Part shown: positions 17,115 through 26,239 of the stretch, piece by piece
Layout of the letters: each line of letters begins with the position of its first letter
How positions within the stretch are numbered: the first letter of the stretch is position 1
Assembly: GCF_900109555.1 (NCBI RefSeq)
Contig: NZ_FNZV01000001.1
Coordinates: 186,001-250,000, forward strand
From: Pacificibacter marinus
GTDB lineage: Bacteria; Pseudomonadota; Alphaproteobacteria; Rhodobacterales; Rhodobacteraceae
Direction of reading: 5' to 3'
Length of the DNA: 64,000 nucleotides
The notes under the pieces: generated by a model
Databases searched by the model: none
What the model saw: the letters and a program-made list of their open reading frames with translations, nothing else
Told to the model about the DNA's origin: nothing
Translations under genes and position numbers: made by a program

Positions 17115-17606
17115 TCAAATACTGCGTTGCACAGTGCCAGACACGCCATTCCATGCGCCGTCCGTCAATTCCACGCCCAATACACGATCAGGGTTAGTTG
17201 GCGGTGGCATTTCCACTCCGCGCAGTTTTTGGAACCCAAACCGTTGATAATAAGGCGCATCACCCACCAACATCACACGGTCCCATCGCAGCCCACGCGC
17301 CCGCTCCATACTCTCTTGCATCAACAGCCCGCCCAAGCCCTCGCCCTGACGAGTTGGGTGCACAGCGATTGGCCCAAGCAGCAAAGATGTTATCTTTTGT
17401 GGCCCAATATGAACTGGCCAGTACCGAATAGCGGCCGACACAATGCCCAGTTGGTCGCGTGCTACAAGGCACAGATCGACAACCTTAGGGACGCCATCAC
17501 GCAAGCGGTACGACGACAAAGCTTCGCGCCCAGGCGCAAAGCAAGTGTCGTATAGGCCTTCGACCTCCTGCAGGTCATCGGCATGTTCGATGTCGAGTTT
17601 ATACAC
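17115..17606 (-). CDS. GNAT-family N-acetyltransferase (YhbS-like)
   Basis: 163 residues. Acetyl-CoA binding motif A is LLLGPIAVHPTRQGEGLGGLLMQESM (Q/RxxGxG/A as RQGEGLG), followed by VMLVGDAPYYQRFGFQKL, the YhbS-type ending in which a Tyr and FGF precede the last strand. The substrate is unknown. The start codon is GTG, preceded by a G-rich tract. It is 48 bp upstream of the EcsC gene on the same strand, so the two may be co-transcribed. Confidence 0.85.
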   Translation of the reverse strand: MYKLDIEHADDLQEVEGLYDTCFAPGREALSSYRLRDGVPKVVDLCLVARDQLGIVSAAIRYWPVHIGPQKITSLLLGPIAVHPTRQGEGLGGLLMQESMERARGLRWDRVMLVGDAPYYQRFGFQKLRGVEMPPPTNPDRVLGVELTDGAWNGVSGTVQRSI

Positions 17607-17755
17607 CCAAACCCCCCGTTTGCGCCGTCCTTTTCAAAGGCCTCATGCGCAATGTCATATTTTGCTCGAATTTTTGCTATCACGGCACTAGGTAAGGGGC
17701 AACGCATCACGCACACCAAGACGCGTGTTTCAAATCGCACAAAATGAGACCCATA

Positions 17756-18340
17756 ATGTTTTATCGCCCCCAAGACGGCCATACCCTGCCCCACAATCCT
17801 TTCAACGCCATCGTGTCGCCACGCCCGATTGGTTGGATTTCCTCGCGCAGCGCAGATGGCACCGACAACCTTGCGCCCTATTCGTTTTTCAACGCGGTCG
17901 CCTATGTGCCTCCTCAGGTGATGTTTTCATCGGCGGGACGTAAAGACAGTTTGAACAACATTGAATCCACGGGGGTGTTTGCCGTCAATCTGGTCGGCGC
18001 GCCGATGGCCGATGTGATGAACAAATCGTCACAAGCTGTTGCGCATGACGTTGATGAATTCGCCCATGCGGGCATCTCTAAGCTTGAGTGCGAAACCATA
18101 GCCTGCGCGCGTGTGGCAGATGCGCCGGCGACACTGGAATGCAAAGTCACGCAGATCATCCGCCTGGCAGGCATAGACAACCATGCCGTTTTTGGCGAAG
18201 TCACGGGCGTGCACATGCGCGAAGATTGCATTGTCGACGGGCGCTTTGATGTGGTCACAGCACAGCTTTTGTCGCGCCTTGGGTATCGAGATTACGCGCA
18301 AGTGACCAAGCTGTTCGAACTGAAACGGCCCGATGATTAA
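17756..18340 (+). CDS. Flavin reductase-like (FMN-binding) protein
   Basis: 194 residues from MFYRPQDGHTLPHNPF. SPRPIGWISSRSADGTDNLAPYSFFNAVAYVPPQVMFS is the FMN-binding split-barrel signature (PRPIGWISS, NLAPYS). It is probably a soluble flavoprotein of the flavoredoxin/flavin reductase family that binds FMN or reduces free flavin with NAD(P)H; the partner is unknown. The ATG 12 bp upstream is also possible; the chosen start matches the usual family N-terminus. Confidence 0.85.
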   Translation: MFYRPQDGHTLPHNPFNAIVSPRPIGWISSRSADGTDNLAPYSFFNAVAYVPPQVMFSSAGRKDSLNNIESTGVFAVNLVGAPMADVMNKSSQAVAHDVDEFAHAGISKLECETIACARVADAPATLECKVTQIIRLAGIDNHAVFGEVTGVHMREDCIVDGRFDVVTAQLLSRLGYRDYAQVTKLFELKRPDD

Positions 18341-18441
18341 ACCCACGCCGCTTGGCTGACATTGGCTTTGCGCAGCGCAATGCCACAGCAATGCTGACAC
18401 CAATATAATAAAAAATGCTCGTATGGGCTAGGAGACATAGA

Positions 18442-18852
18442 ATGAGTATTTTAGCGCAACTGGACGTTTCAAACCGGATTATTTCAGCCCGCCAACGTCG
18501 TAAACCCGATACGGTTGAATACCGGCGTAAAAAACTGATCGCCAACATCGAAGAACAAATCGAACTGGCAACACTGGCTCTCGCGCAGAAACCGATGGAA
18601 CTCAAGCGTAAGCGTGGGCACAGCATCGTCGCAGTGAAACCGCGCATCTGGTGGAAAACAACATCCGATGGCAGTGTGTTCACTATGATTAGGTTCAACC
18701 GTGAAGCGCTTGTCATCGACATGCGCGGGACCTCTATCGAAGTGAGCGCGTTGGAGCACCTGCCCGAGATTTACCGAACGGTCATCAAAGCTGTCCAAGC
18801 GGGGGAACTTGACCGCGCGATTGAGAACGTCGTAAATGCCAAACGCGACTGA
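18442..18852 (+). CDS. Conserved hypothetical protein, possibly DUF6641
   Basis: 136 residues from MSILAQLDVSNRII; AGGAG lies 8 nt before the ATG. The sequence has a basic N-terminal helix region (RRKPDTVEYRRKKLIANIEEQIELA) and a C-terminal half with WWKTTSDGSVFTMIRF, then VIDMRGTSIEVSALEHLPEIYRTVIKAVQAGELD. The arrangement resembles the small DUF6641 family of Alphaproteobacteria from memory; I am not certain. No membrane segment or signal. It is a single gene ending in a shared terminator with sulP. Confidence 0.65.
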   Translation: MSILAQLDVSNRIISARQRRKPDTVEYRRKKLIANIEEQIELATLALAQKPMELKRKRGHSIVAVKPRIWWKTTSDGSVFTMIRFNREALVIDMRGTSIEVSALEHLPEIYRTVIKAVQAGELDRAIENVVNAKRD

Positions 18853-18912
18853 GGCCTGTTTGATTTAAAAACGCCGCTCGATCTTTTGTGAAACAGTATG
18901 ATCAATACGTAA

Positions 18913-18939
18913 AAAGGCCCCCCAATTTGGGAGGCCTTT
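18913..18939. terminator. Bidirectional terminator between convergent genes
   Basis: AAAGGCCCCCCAA and TTGGGAGGCCTTT form a long stem with one mismatch; runs of A before and T after allow it to act on both strands, ending the gene at 18442-18852 and sulP. Confidence 0.8.
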
Positions 18940-18960
18940 CGCATTTTCTATGCCTGCGTT

Positions 18961-20580
18961 TTAGTGACCGCCAGCCAAAATTCCAGTGCGGACCGCGTAA
19001 TCCGTAGCGATTTCATAGTCAGGATCATCATCACTATCGACCATCAAGTGACCCGCTTTGGTCAGCAAACGGTGGCAATCATGGCTTAGATGACGCAATT
19101 GGATTTCTTTGCCAGCAGCCTCGTATTTGGCTGCGATACCTTCGATTGCGTTCAGCGCCGATTGGTCGGCCACGCGACTGTCAGCAAAATCCACAATCAC
19201 AGTGCTTGGATCGTTCGCAACATCAAACAATTCACCAAATCCTTCGGCTGACCCAAAGAACAGCGGCCCTTGAATGCCGTAGACTTTCGCACCCTCAGGG
19301 GTCTCAGATACCTTGGCATGAATGCGCGATGCGTTTTGCCATGCATAGGCCAAAGCCGACACAATCACCCCCACAACCACAGCAATCGCGAGGTCTTCCA
19401 GCACGGTCACAACAGTCACAAGCACGATGACGAAAGCATCAATGCGAGGCACTTTGCGCATTACCTTGAATGAATTCCAAGCGAATGTGCCAATCACAAC
19501 CATGAACATCACACCAACCAAAGCGGCCAATGGAATGGTCTCGATCAGAGGCGACGCAACAACGATGAACAACAGCAAAAAGATCGCAGCTGCAAAGCCC
19601 GCTAGACGCGTGCGTCCACCAGATTTCACGTTGATCATAGATTGTCCGATCATCGCACAACCGCCCATGCCGCCAAAGAAACCCGTGATCACATTGGCCA
19701 CACCTTGGGCAAAACATTCTTGGGTCACGCCGCCGCGTTCGCCCTTCATTTCACCCACAAGATTGAGCGTCAAAAGGCTTTCGATCAGACCAATCGCGGC
19801 CAAAATCAAAGCATAGGGAAAGATCACATGCATCACCTCAAAGAATTGTGGCATGCTGTCAAACATCGGCACCATCGGCACGTGGAATTTCGGCAAACCA
19901 CCCTCGATAGATGCCAAATCACCAACGCGTGGCACTGGAATATCAAAGACAATCACCACAACCGCCGTGATCAAAATTCCGGCCAAAGGCGCTGGAATAA
20001 TGTTGGTGAACTTAGGCAAGCCCCAAACAACAGCCATAGTCAAAGCCACAAGACCCAACATCAAGACCAGCGTCCCTGTGGGCATCCACGCCATGTTACC
20101 GGCAGCATCCGCAACCTTAAACTGGGTCATCTGTGCCAAGAAAATCACAATCGCCAAGCCGTTTACAAAGCCAAGCATCACAGGATGCGGCACAAGGCGA
20201 ATGAATTTCCCAAGTCGGAAAACTGCGGCCAATATCTGTAAAATGCCCATCAACACGACCGTGGCAAACAGGTATTCAACCCCGTGGTCCGCGACCAAAG
20301 CCACCATGACAACAGCCAAAGCGCCCGTTGCACCCGAAATCATCCCCGGACGCCCGCCAATCAGTGACGTCACAAGACCCACTAGAAAAGCCGCGTAAAG
20401 CCCGACAAGCGGGTGAACCCCCGCAACAAAAGCAAAGGCCACAGCTTCGGGCACCAAAGCCAAAGCCACCGTCAGACCAGACAAAATGTCCGTCTTGGCC
20501 TGCATCGGCGTCAGGCGCGTATTGCCAGAATTTGGCAACGATAGTTTCTCCGCAAAAGCGGCAAGAGTCGATTGTGTCAC
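18961..20580 (-). CDS. SulP family inorganic anion transporter with STAS domain
   Basis: 539 residues. About ten to twelve membrane segments at 30-420, starting with the SulP signature DILSGLTVALALVPEAVAFAFVAGVHPLVGLYAAF, and including FFGGMGGCAMIGQSMINVKSGGRTRLAG. A C-terminal STAS domain (about 430-525) has VYGIQGPLFFGSAEGF and VIVDFADSRVADQSALNAIEGIA. The family carries sulfate, bicarbonate or other anions, usually with sodium or protons; in a marine organism bicarbonate uptake (BicA-like) or sulfate are both plausible. The start is GTG with GGGATG upstream. No cysteine-biosynthesis or carbonic anhydrase gene is next to it. Confidence 0.9.
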   Translation of the reverse strand: MTQSTLAAFAEKLSLPNSGNTRLTPMQAKTDILSGLTVALALVPEAVAFAFVAGVHPLVGLYAAFLVGLVTSLIGGRPGMISGATGALAVVMVALVADHGVEYLFATVVLMGILQILAAVFRLGKFIRLVPHPVMLGFVNGLAIVIFLAQMTQFKVADAAGNMAWMPTGTLVLMLGLVALTMAVVWGLPKFTNIIPAPLAGILITAVVVIVFDIPVPRVGDLASIEGGLPKFHVPMVPMFDSMPQFFEVMHVIFPYALILAAIGLIESLLTLNLVGEMKGERGGVTQECFAQGVANVITGFFGGMGGCAMIGQSMINVKSGGRTRLAGFAAAIFLLLFIVVASPLIETIPLAALVGVMFMVVIGTFAWNSFKVMRKVPRIDAFVIVLVTVVTVLEDLAIAVVVGVIVSALAYAWQNASRIHAKVSETPEGAKVYGIQGPLFFGSAEGFGELFDVANDPSTVIVDFADSRVADQSALNAIEGIAAKYEAAGKEIQLRHLSHDCHRLLTKAGHLMVDSDDDPDYEIATDYAVRTGILAGGH

Positions 20581-20765
20581 GGGTTCATCCCAATTTTAGA
20601 TTGTACGTTTGCGCGGCGTATACCACGGGTTTTCTCGGGTGTCACACACTCCGTGTGCGGGCACAGGAAAGCGCCACACCTGTTGCTGTGTTGCTAGACG
20701 ATGATTAAGCCGCAGAGCAGAACAACCATATATAGAGGTGGAATTTTCACGACCACGTGCTGAGA

Positions 20766-21401
20766 TTATTCACCAGAAGTGATCAGACGCACGGGAATCA
20801 ACCCGCGCAATGAATTGCCGCAAAATAACACCTGTGAGCTGCGCATGTCTTGCAGTGTTAACACGGCTTCACAAGCGCGATCTGTCTGCAAAAGCTCTGC
20901 ACGCAGCACACCAGGCAAAAGCCCACAAGACACGGGCGGCGTCAAAATCGCATCGCCATTTTGCACGAACACATTGGTGATCGTGCCCTCGCAAACCTCA
21001 CCGCGTTCATTGAGAAAGATCAGCTCATCCACGCCCTTGGGCAGCGCCGCGCGGGCCGTGTCATAGAACGCGCGATTGGTGGTTTTGCGGGCCAGCCATG
21101 GGTCGGCACTGTCCAGCCGTTGATCTGAAACTGCGATAGTCCAATCGCCAGTCGTCGGCACCAGCGGCCAATGTTCCAGCCTGCCCTGCCCCTGCGCATC
21201 CACGGTCAAACGCACACGCAAATCGTGTTCAGCATACAAATTTTCGAGCAAAGCACACAGTTGTGCCTCTGGAAATGGCAGATCAAGATCGCAGCATGTG
21301 CGCGCCATACGCGCCAGATGACGTTCTTGCCGCAGAGCACCTGTATTGGCAGACCATCTGAGCGTTTCAATCACGCGAAACTGTGGGGGAAAATCAGTCA
21401 T
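20766..21401 (-). CDS. pabC: Aminotransferase class IV, probable 4-amino-4-deoxychorismate lyase
   Basis: 211 residues, fold-type IV PLP enzyme. Arg and Lys motifs: LRQERHLARMARTCCDLD near the N-terminus, TNRAFYDTARAALPKGVDELIFLNERGEVCEGTITNVFV (E-x-T-x-x-N) and GLLPGVLRAELL. It is shorter than typical PabC (about 270) and resembles the Rhodobacterales form fused functionally with PabB. The ATG overlaps the pabB stop by 4 bases (ATGA). It would release pyruvate from aminodeoxychorismate to give p-aminobenzoate for folate. Confidence 0.85.
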   Translation of the reverse strand: MTDFPPQFRVIETLRWSANTGALRQERHLARMARTCCDLDLPFPEAQLCALLENLYAEHDLRVRLTVDAQGQGRLEHWPLVPTTGDWTIAVSDQRLDSADPWLARKTTNRAFYDTARAALPKGVDELIFLNERGEVCEGTITNVFVQNGDAILTPPVSCGLLPGVLRAELLQTDRACEAVLTLQDMRSSQVLFCGNSLRGLIPVRLITSGE

Positions 21402-22543
21402 AACCGAGCGAACTCCGCTTTGAGCAAGGCCTCGTTGTACTCGTCTTCGGCGTCGCTGTCATAGACCAATCCGCCACCGACATTCAATTGGCCTGTCGTT
21501 GACCCCGCTTTAAAGGCAAGCGTGCGGATCGCCACATTAAACTCAGACGCACCATCGGGCGCAATCCAACCAATTGCACCGCAATAGGCACCGCGCGGGG
21601 CTTGTTCCAACTCATCGATAATCTGCATTGCGCGGATTTTCGGCGCGCCAGTGATCGAGCCGCAAGGAAACAACGCCTTGCACAAGCTTTCAAAATTCAC
21701 ATCAGGCAAGAGTTGCGCTGTCACGGTCGAGGTCATTTGAAACAGGGTCTCATAGGTTTCGATTTCAAAAAGCGATGGCACTTTGACGCTGCCAATTTCA
21801 CTCACGCGCGACACATCATTGCGCAATAAATCCACAATCATCAAATTTTCAGCTTGGTTTTTTTCAGACCCCGCAAGCCACTCTTTGGCCGCAGCATTTT
21901 GCACAGGGTCTTGTCCCCGTGGCGCAGTGCCCTTCATTGGGCGCACGGTGATTTGGCCATGGGCATCGGTTTTAAAAAACAGCTCGGGCGAGCGCGACAA
22001 GAATGTGTGATGATCGGTTTCAACCAACGCCCCGTATCGCACAGGCTGACGAACTTTGAGAGCTTGGTACAATTGGCGCGGCGTTGCATCGCTTTCAATG
22101 CCAATGGGAAAGGTCAAATTGACCTGATAACAATCGCCGGCTTTGATATAAGATTTCGCCTTTGAGAACGCAGACTTATAGTGATCTAAGTCCCACAATG
22201 GCGTCAAACATGTTTGCACATTTCCAACATTATTTACGTCAGATGCACTTTTAGGCGCCTTAAACACACCAAATTCCAACAAAGGAAGGTCATAGTCATC
22301 CCGCTGTAAAGGTGCGAGCGCTGGATCTAAAAACACTCCAAGATCATAGGACATATAGCCCGCAATCCAGTGACCTTTATGTTTGGCATCTTCAATCGCG
22401 GCAAAGGCTTGGGGCAGGTCATCAGCACAGTGCGCACGGATTTCGGACAGTGGTGCGTCAAACACTGTGCCCTGCGCGTTGGTCATATCCAACGCTATTT
22501 TGGATGCCCCCGCGAGAGGGCCTGTATCGAATTGTATGCGCAT
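21398..22543 (-). CDS. pabB: Aminodeoxychorismate synthase component I
   Basis: 381 residues from MRIQFDTGPL. Chorismate-binding signatures: KAKSYIKAGDCYQVNLTFP, FLSRSPELFFK, VRPMKGTAPRG, NLMIVDLLRNDVSRV, FPCGSITGAPKIRAMQIIDELE and RGAYCGAIGWI. It lacks the extra N-terminal glutaminase domain; a separate PabA is not in the window. It amidates chorismate to 4-amino-4-deoxychorismate in p-aminobenzoate synthesis, with PabC downstream in the same operon. The frame extends 66 bp further upstream, but the ATG at 22543 gives the usual family start. Confidence 0.92.
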   Translation of the reverse strand: MRIQFDTGPLAGASKIALDMTNAQGTVFDAPLSEIRAHCADDLPQAFAAIEDAKHKGHWIAGYMSYDLGVFLDPALAPLQRDDYDLPLLEFGVFKAPKSASDVNNVGNVQTCLTPLWDLDHYKSAFSKAKSYIKAGDCYQVNLTFPIGIESDATPRQLYQALKVRQPVRYGALVETDHHTFLSRSPELFFKTDAHGQITVRPMKGTAPRGQDPVQNAAAKEWLAGSEKNQAENLMIVDLLRNDVSRVSEIGSVKVPSLFEIETYETLFQMTSTVTAQLLPDVNFESLCKALFPCGSITGAPKIRAMQIIDELEQAPRGAYCGAIGWIAPDGASEFNVAIRTLAFKAGSTTGQLNVGGGLVYDSDAEDEYNEALLKAEFARL

Positions 22544-22704
22544 GACGTCTCGCTTGTTTGTCGCGCTTTTACTGACTTTTGCCGCAATGGGCCAGCCTGC
22601 AACGGACACCTTGCGTAGATATCGGGGTACAAACCGAATTGTCCCTTTTCGCCATTGTTATATGCGCCTAGGCTTTGGGAAACGTATACTTTTGCGAGGG
22701 CACG

Positions 22705-23577
22705 ATGGAACGAATGATTGGTGTGATGGGCGGCTCAGGCGTCTATGAAATTGACGGGCTGGAAAATGCGACATGGCAAAAGATTGAAACGCCTTGGGGC
22801 GATCCGTCGGATGAAATTCTCACTGGTACTTTGGATGGTGTCAAAATGGCATTCTTGCCGCGCCATGGACGTGGGCACATCCATTCCCCCACAACCGTGC
22901 CTTACCGTGCCAATATCGATGCCCTGAAACGCCTTGGTGTCACTGACCTGTTGTCTGTTTCAGCCTGCGGATCGTTCCGCGAAGAAATGGCCCCCGGTGA
23001 TTTTGTCATTGTAGATCAGTTCATTGACCGTACGTTTGCGCGGGAAAAGTCATTTTTCGGAACTGGCTGCGTTGCCCATGTATCTGTCGCGCACCCTGTC
23101 TGTGAACGTCTGTCTGGGTTGGCTTATGAAGCCGCGCGCGCGACAGGCGTGACTGTTCACAAAGGTGGCACTTATCTGGCAATGGAAGGCCCGCAATTTT
23201 CCAGCATTGCCGAAAGTAAAATGTACCGCGCATGGGGCTGTGACGTGATCGGCATGACCAATATGCCCGAGGCAAAACTCGCCCGTGAGGCTGAGATTTG
23301 CTATGCCAGCGTGGCGATGATCACGGATTTCGACAGTTGGCATCCAGAGCACGGCGCGGTTGATATCAACGCCATCATCGCAACGCTTGGGGCCAATTCC
23401 GACAACGCGAAATCACTTGTCGCTGCCATGCCCCAACTTTTGACATCTGCATATACCTCTTGCAGTCACGGTTGTGATCGTGCTTTGGACTACGCGATTA
23501 TGACAGCGCCAGACAAACGCGATACGACTGTTTTGGCCAAGCTTGATGCGGTCGCTGGCCGTGTTCTAAAAGGGTAA
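22705..23577 (+). CDS. mtnP: S-methyl-5'-thioadenosine phosphorylase
   Basis: 290 residues. Purine nucleoside phosphorylase superfamily: [16 protein letters not shown] at the start, [39 protein letters not shown], and [46 protein letters not shown], which is diagnostic for MTAP. It cleaves MTA with phosphate to adenine and methylthioribose-1-phosphate. GAGGG precedes the ATG at 22705; a TTG 30 bp upstream is in frame but unlikely. It is 4 bp upstream of apt, which recycles the adenine product. Confidence 0.95.
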   Translation: MERMIGVMGGSGVYEIDGLENATWQKIETPWGDPSDEILTGTLDGVKMAFLPRHGRGHIHSPTTVPYRANIDALKRLGVTDLLSVSACGSFREEMAPGDFVIVDQFIDRTFAREKSFFGTGCVAHVSVAHPVCERLSGLAYEAARATGVTVHKGGTYLAMEGPQFSSIAESKMYRAWGCDVIGMTNMPEAKLAREAEICYASVAMITDFDSWHPEHGAVDINAIIATLGANSDNAKSLVAAMPQLLTSAYTSCSHGCDRALDYAIMTAPDKRDTTVLAKLDAVAGRVLKG

Positions 23578-23581
23578 GTAC

Positions 23582-24118
23582 ATGCAACACAAAACCGTCA
23601 AAGATTACATCCGCACCATCCCCGACTTTCCGCATGAGGGGATTATGTTTCGCGATGTCACCACCTTGTTTGCAGATCCACGTGGGATGCGATTGACGAT
23701 TGACCAAATGCTCGCCCCGTATGTTGGCATGCAAATCGACAAAGTCGTGGGACTTGAAGCACGCGGGTTCATCTTGGGGGGGGCCGTGGCGCACCAACTG
23801 TCCGTCGGGTTTGTGCCAGTGCGCAAGGCTGGCAAATTGCCCGGCTCAGTGATTTCGCAAGACTATGAATTGGAATACGGCACCGCGACCGTTGAATTGC
23901 ATCAAGACGCCATCAAGGCAGGCGAGAAAATTCTTGTGGTTGATGATTTGCTGGCCACAGGCGGCACCGCCGAAGCTGGGATCAAACTGATCGAGCGTCT
24001 GGGTGGTGATATCGTGAGCTGCGCGTTCATTGTGGATTTGCCAGAACTGGGCGGACGCAAACGTTTGGAAGCCATGGGGTACGATGTAAAAACCCTGTGC
24101 GATTTCGACGGGGCGTAA
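23582..24118 (+). CDS. apt: Adenine phosphoribosyltransferase
   Basis: 178 residues. PRPP-binding motif [12 protein letters not shown] at 119-130; [18 protein letters not shown] near the N-terminus and [17 protein letters not shown] are typical of bacterial Apt. It condenses adenine with PRPP to AMP. It follows mtnP by 4 bp, forming a two-gene salvage operon closed by a strong terminator. Confidence 0.96.
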   Translation: MQHKTVKDYIRTIPDFPHEGIMFRDVTTLFADPRGMRLTIDQMLAPYVGMQIDKVVGLEARGFILGGAVAHQLSVGFVPVRKAGKLPGSVISQDYELEYGTATVELHQDAIKAGEKILVVDDLLATGGTAEAGIKLIERLGGDIVSCAFIVDLPELGGRKRLEAMGYDVKTLCDFDGA

Positions 24119-24160
24119 TCGCGATCCATCGCCAAGTCACTGACCATCTTTAAATAAATC

Positions 24161-24192
24161 AACGCCCTGCTTTTACCAGCAGGGCGTTTTTT
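24161..24192 (+). terminator. Rho-independent terminator after apt
   Basis: AACGCCCTGC and GCAGGGCGTT are perfectly complementary around an 8-base loop and are followed by TTTT. It separates apt from the convergent FAD-oxidase gene. Confidence 0.88.
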
Positions 24193-24209
24193 AGTGGCAT
24201 TTTATAAGA

Positions 24210-25625
24210 TCACAAAGCTCGCAGCACAGCGCCTGGGTTTAAGACGCCTTTGGGATCGAGCGCTTGTTTGATGCTGCGCATTGCGGCCAGTTTCACAGGG
24301 TCTTGGTAGCGTTCCAGATCTTCAACTTTCAGCCGCCCCACGCCATGCTCCGCGCTGACAGAGCCGTCATACGCGTGGGTCAAATCATGCACGCATTTTT
24401 TCACCGCGCCGCGAATATCATCGAAGTCCTTGCGATCACGGCCTTTGGCGGGAAACACATTATAGTGCAGGTTTCCATCGCCAAGGTGGCCAAAACAGTT
24501 GATCCGCACATCGCCCAAAGCCTGCAATTTGGCGATGCCTTCGGGAATAAAATCAGGGATGCGCGACAAAGGGATGGAAATGTCATGGGATGAAATCGAC
24601 CCGATATTGCGATTGCCAACGGGGATATGTTCCCGCACAGACCAGAATTGTTGGCGTTGTGTTTCGTTTTGCGAAATGACCCCATCCGAAACCAATTCTG
24701 CCGCATGTGCTTTTTCAAACAGAGCCAGCAGCATCTCTTGCGGGTCACTCTCGCCAGATAGGCCAAGGTCGATTAAAACCGACCAATCGGGGTTGGTTCC
24801 AAACGGTTGACGCACATCGGGCAGCGTTTCCGTGAGAAAATCAAGCCCAACGCCAGACATCATTTCAAAGGCAGAAATCCCTTCACCCACCGTGGCTTGC
24901 GCCAAGGCCAGCAGATCAATTGCACCTTGCGGATTGTCCACGACAAAGATCGCGGCGGCCTCATGTGTCGGGCGCGGGAACAGGCGTAAAGTGGCGGCGG
25001 TGATGATGCCAAGCGTGCCTTCAGAGCCGATCATCAGATTTTTCAAATCGTAACCGGTGTTGTCTTTGCGCAGGCGTTTCAGCCCGTGCCAAATCGTGCC
25101 ATCAGCCATCACCACCTCAAGCCCCAAACACAGATCGCGGGTGTTGCCATAGCGTAAAACATTCAACCCACCTGCGTTGGTCGCCAGATTTCCACCAATG
25201 CGGCATGATCCCTCGGATGCCAGCGACAATGGGAACAAGCGATCCACAGCTTCGGCGGCGGCTTGCACATCGTGTAAAATGGCACCGGCTTCGACCACCA
25301 TCGCGTTTTCGGTTGGGTACACAGCACGTACAGCTGTCATGCGCTCAAACGAAATCACAACGGGCGCGGGACCAGAGTGCGCCACCTGCCCCAACACCAA
25401 TCCCGTGCCCCCGCCCAAAGGGACAATGCCAACACCAGCCTCATGACACAGGCGCGCGATTGTCGCGACCTCGTCAGTGCTGCGCGGCTGCGCCACGATC
25501 GCGGCCAATCCCACATGACGCCCCCGCGGATCATCAAGTTCACCGTCTTTTTGCGCCCGCAACGTGCCCTCAGGCAAAGCGGCGCGCAGGGCGTCAAGAA
25601 ATTCAGGAGTGACAGGGTTGAGCAT
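24210..25625 (-). CDS. FAD-linked oxidase, D-2-hydroxyacid dehydrogenase type (GlcD/D2HGDH-like)
   Basis: 471 residues, VAO/PCMH flavoprotein. FAD domain: GIVPLGGGTGLVLG, ASEGSCRIGGNLATNAGGLNVLRYGNTRD and RKDNTGYDLKNLMIGSEGTLGIITAATL. C-terminal substrate domain: FGHLGDGNLHYNVFPAKG and SVSAEHGVGRLK, with metal-binding histidines in GHLGDGNLHYN and the EHGVG motif. The close match to the RKDNTGYDLK stretch is shared by D-2-hydroxyglutarate and D-lactate dehydrogenases; the substrate cannot be fixed from sequence. It is cytoplasmic and starts 21 bp after the GNAT gene on the same strand. Confidence 0.88.
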   Translation of the reverse strand: MLNPVTPEFLDALRAALPEGTLRAQKDGELDDPRGRHVGLAAIVAQPRSTDEVATIARLCHEAGVGIVPLGGGTGLVLGQVAHSGPAPVVISFERMTAVRAVYPTENAMVVEAGAILHDVQAAAEAVDRLFPLSLASEGSCRIGGNLATNAGGLNVLRYGNTRDLCLGLEVVMADGTIWHGLKRLRKDNTGYDLKNLMIGSEGTLGIITAATLRLFPRPTHEAAAIFVVDNPQGAIDLLALAQATVGEGISAFEMMSGVGLDFLTETLPDVRQPFGTNPDWSVLIDLGLSGESDPQEMLLALFEKAHAAELVSDGVISQNETQRQQFWSVREHIPVGNRNIGSISSHDISIPLSRIPDFIPEGIAKLQALGDVRINCFGHLGDGNLHYNVFPAKGRDRKDFDDIRGAVKKCVHDLTHAYDGSVSAEHGVGRLKVEDLERYQDPVKLAAMRSIKQALDPKGVLNPGAVLRAL

Positions 25626-25646
25626 GTTGATCTCCGTTAGGCTGAG

Positions 25647-26237
25647 TTAGGCCAAGCCCACTTGTGTTGGTCCGCGACGGTCATTGCGCAAAGACGCGTA
25701 TAAAACATGATTGCGCCAGCGCCCGTTGATTTGCAGATAGGACTGCGCGACGCCCTCGTATTTGAAACCAGCTTTTTCGAGCACACCGCGCGATGCGACA
25801 TTTTCTGGCAGACAGCCTGCTTCGATCCGGCTTAGGTCAAGCTTGGTAAACGCATAATGAACGACCGCTTCCAATGCCTCGCGCATATAGCCTTGGCGGG
25901 CATACTCGAATCCGATCCAATAGCCCACAGACCCTGCTTGGGCGGGACCGCGTCTGATATTGTCCAACGTCAAAGCCCCCATGACTTGGTTGTCACTGCG
26001 GCGGGTTAAAAACAACGGCAAAGCAGTTTGCGACACGACAGAGCGCTGCGCCCAATAGACGCGATTGGTGAACCCTTTGCGCGACAAATGATCTGGCGAC
26101 CATGTGGGTTCCCATGGCTGCAAGTATTCCACGCCCTGCGCCCGCAAACCGCGCCACACATTATAATCCCCATGCACCGGCAACCTTAGCGTCATACGCT
26201 CGGTTTCGATTTTAACCTTGGGGCGGCGGGCAAACAT
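25647..26237 (-). CDS. GNAT-family acetyltransferase, RimJ/RimL type
   Basis: 196 residues. RMTLRLPVHGDYNVWRGLRAQGVEYLQPWEPTW is the RimJ-like N-terminus and SVGYWIGFEYARQGYMREALEAVVHYAFTKLDLSRIEAGCLPENVASRGVLEKAGF is the acetyl-CoA site and C-terminal motif (N-x-x-S-x-x-V-L-E-K-x-G-F). Likely acetylates a ribosomal-protein N-terminus; the exact target is not shown. It begins 2 bp after the M16 peptidase stop, in the same operon. Confidence 0.87.
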   Translation of the reverse strand: MFARRPKVKIETERMTLRLPVHGDYNVWRGLRAQGVEYLQPWEPTWSPDHLSRKGFTNRVYWAQRSVVSQTALPLFLTRRSDNQVMGALTLDNIRRGPAQAGSVGYWIGFEYARQGYMREALEAVVHYAFTKLDLSRIEAGCLPENVASRGVLEKAGFKYEGVAQSYLQINGRWRNHVLYASLRNDRRGPTQVGLA

Positions 26238-26239
26238 GG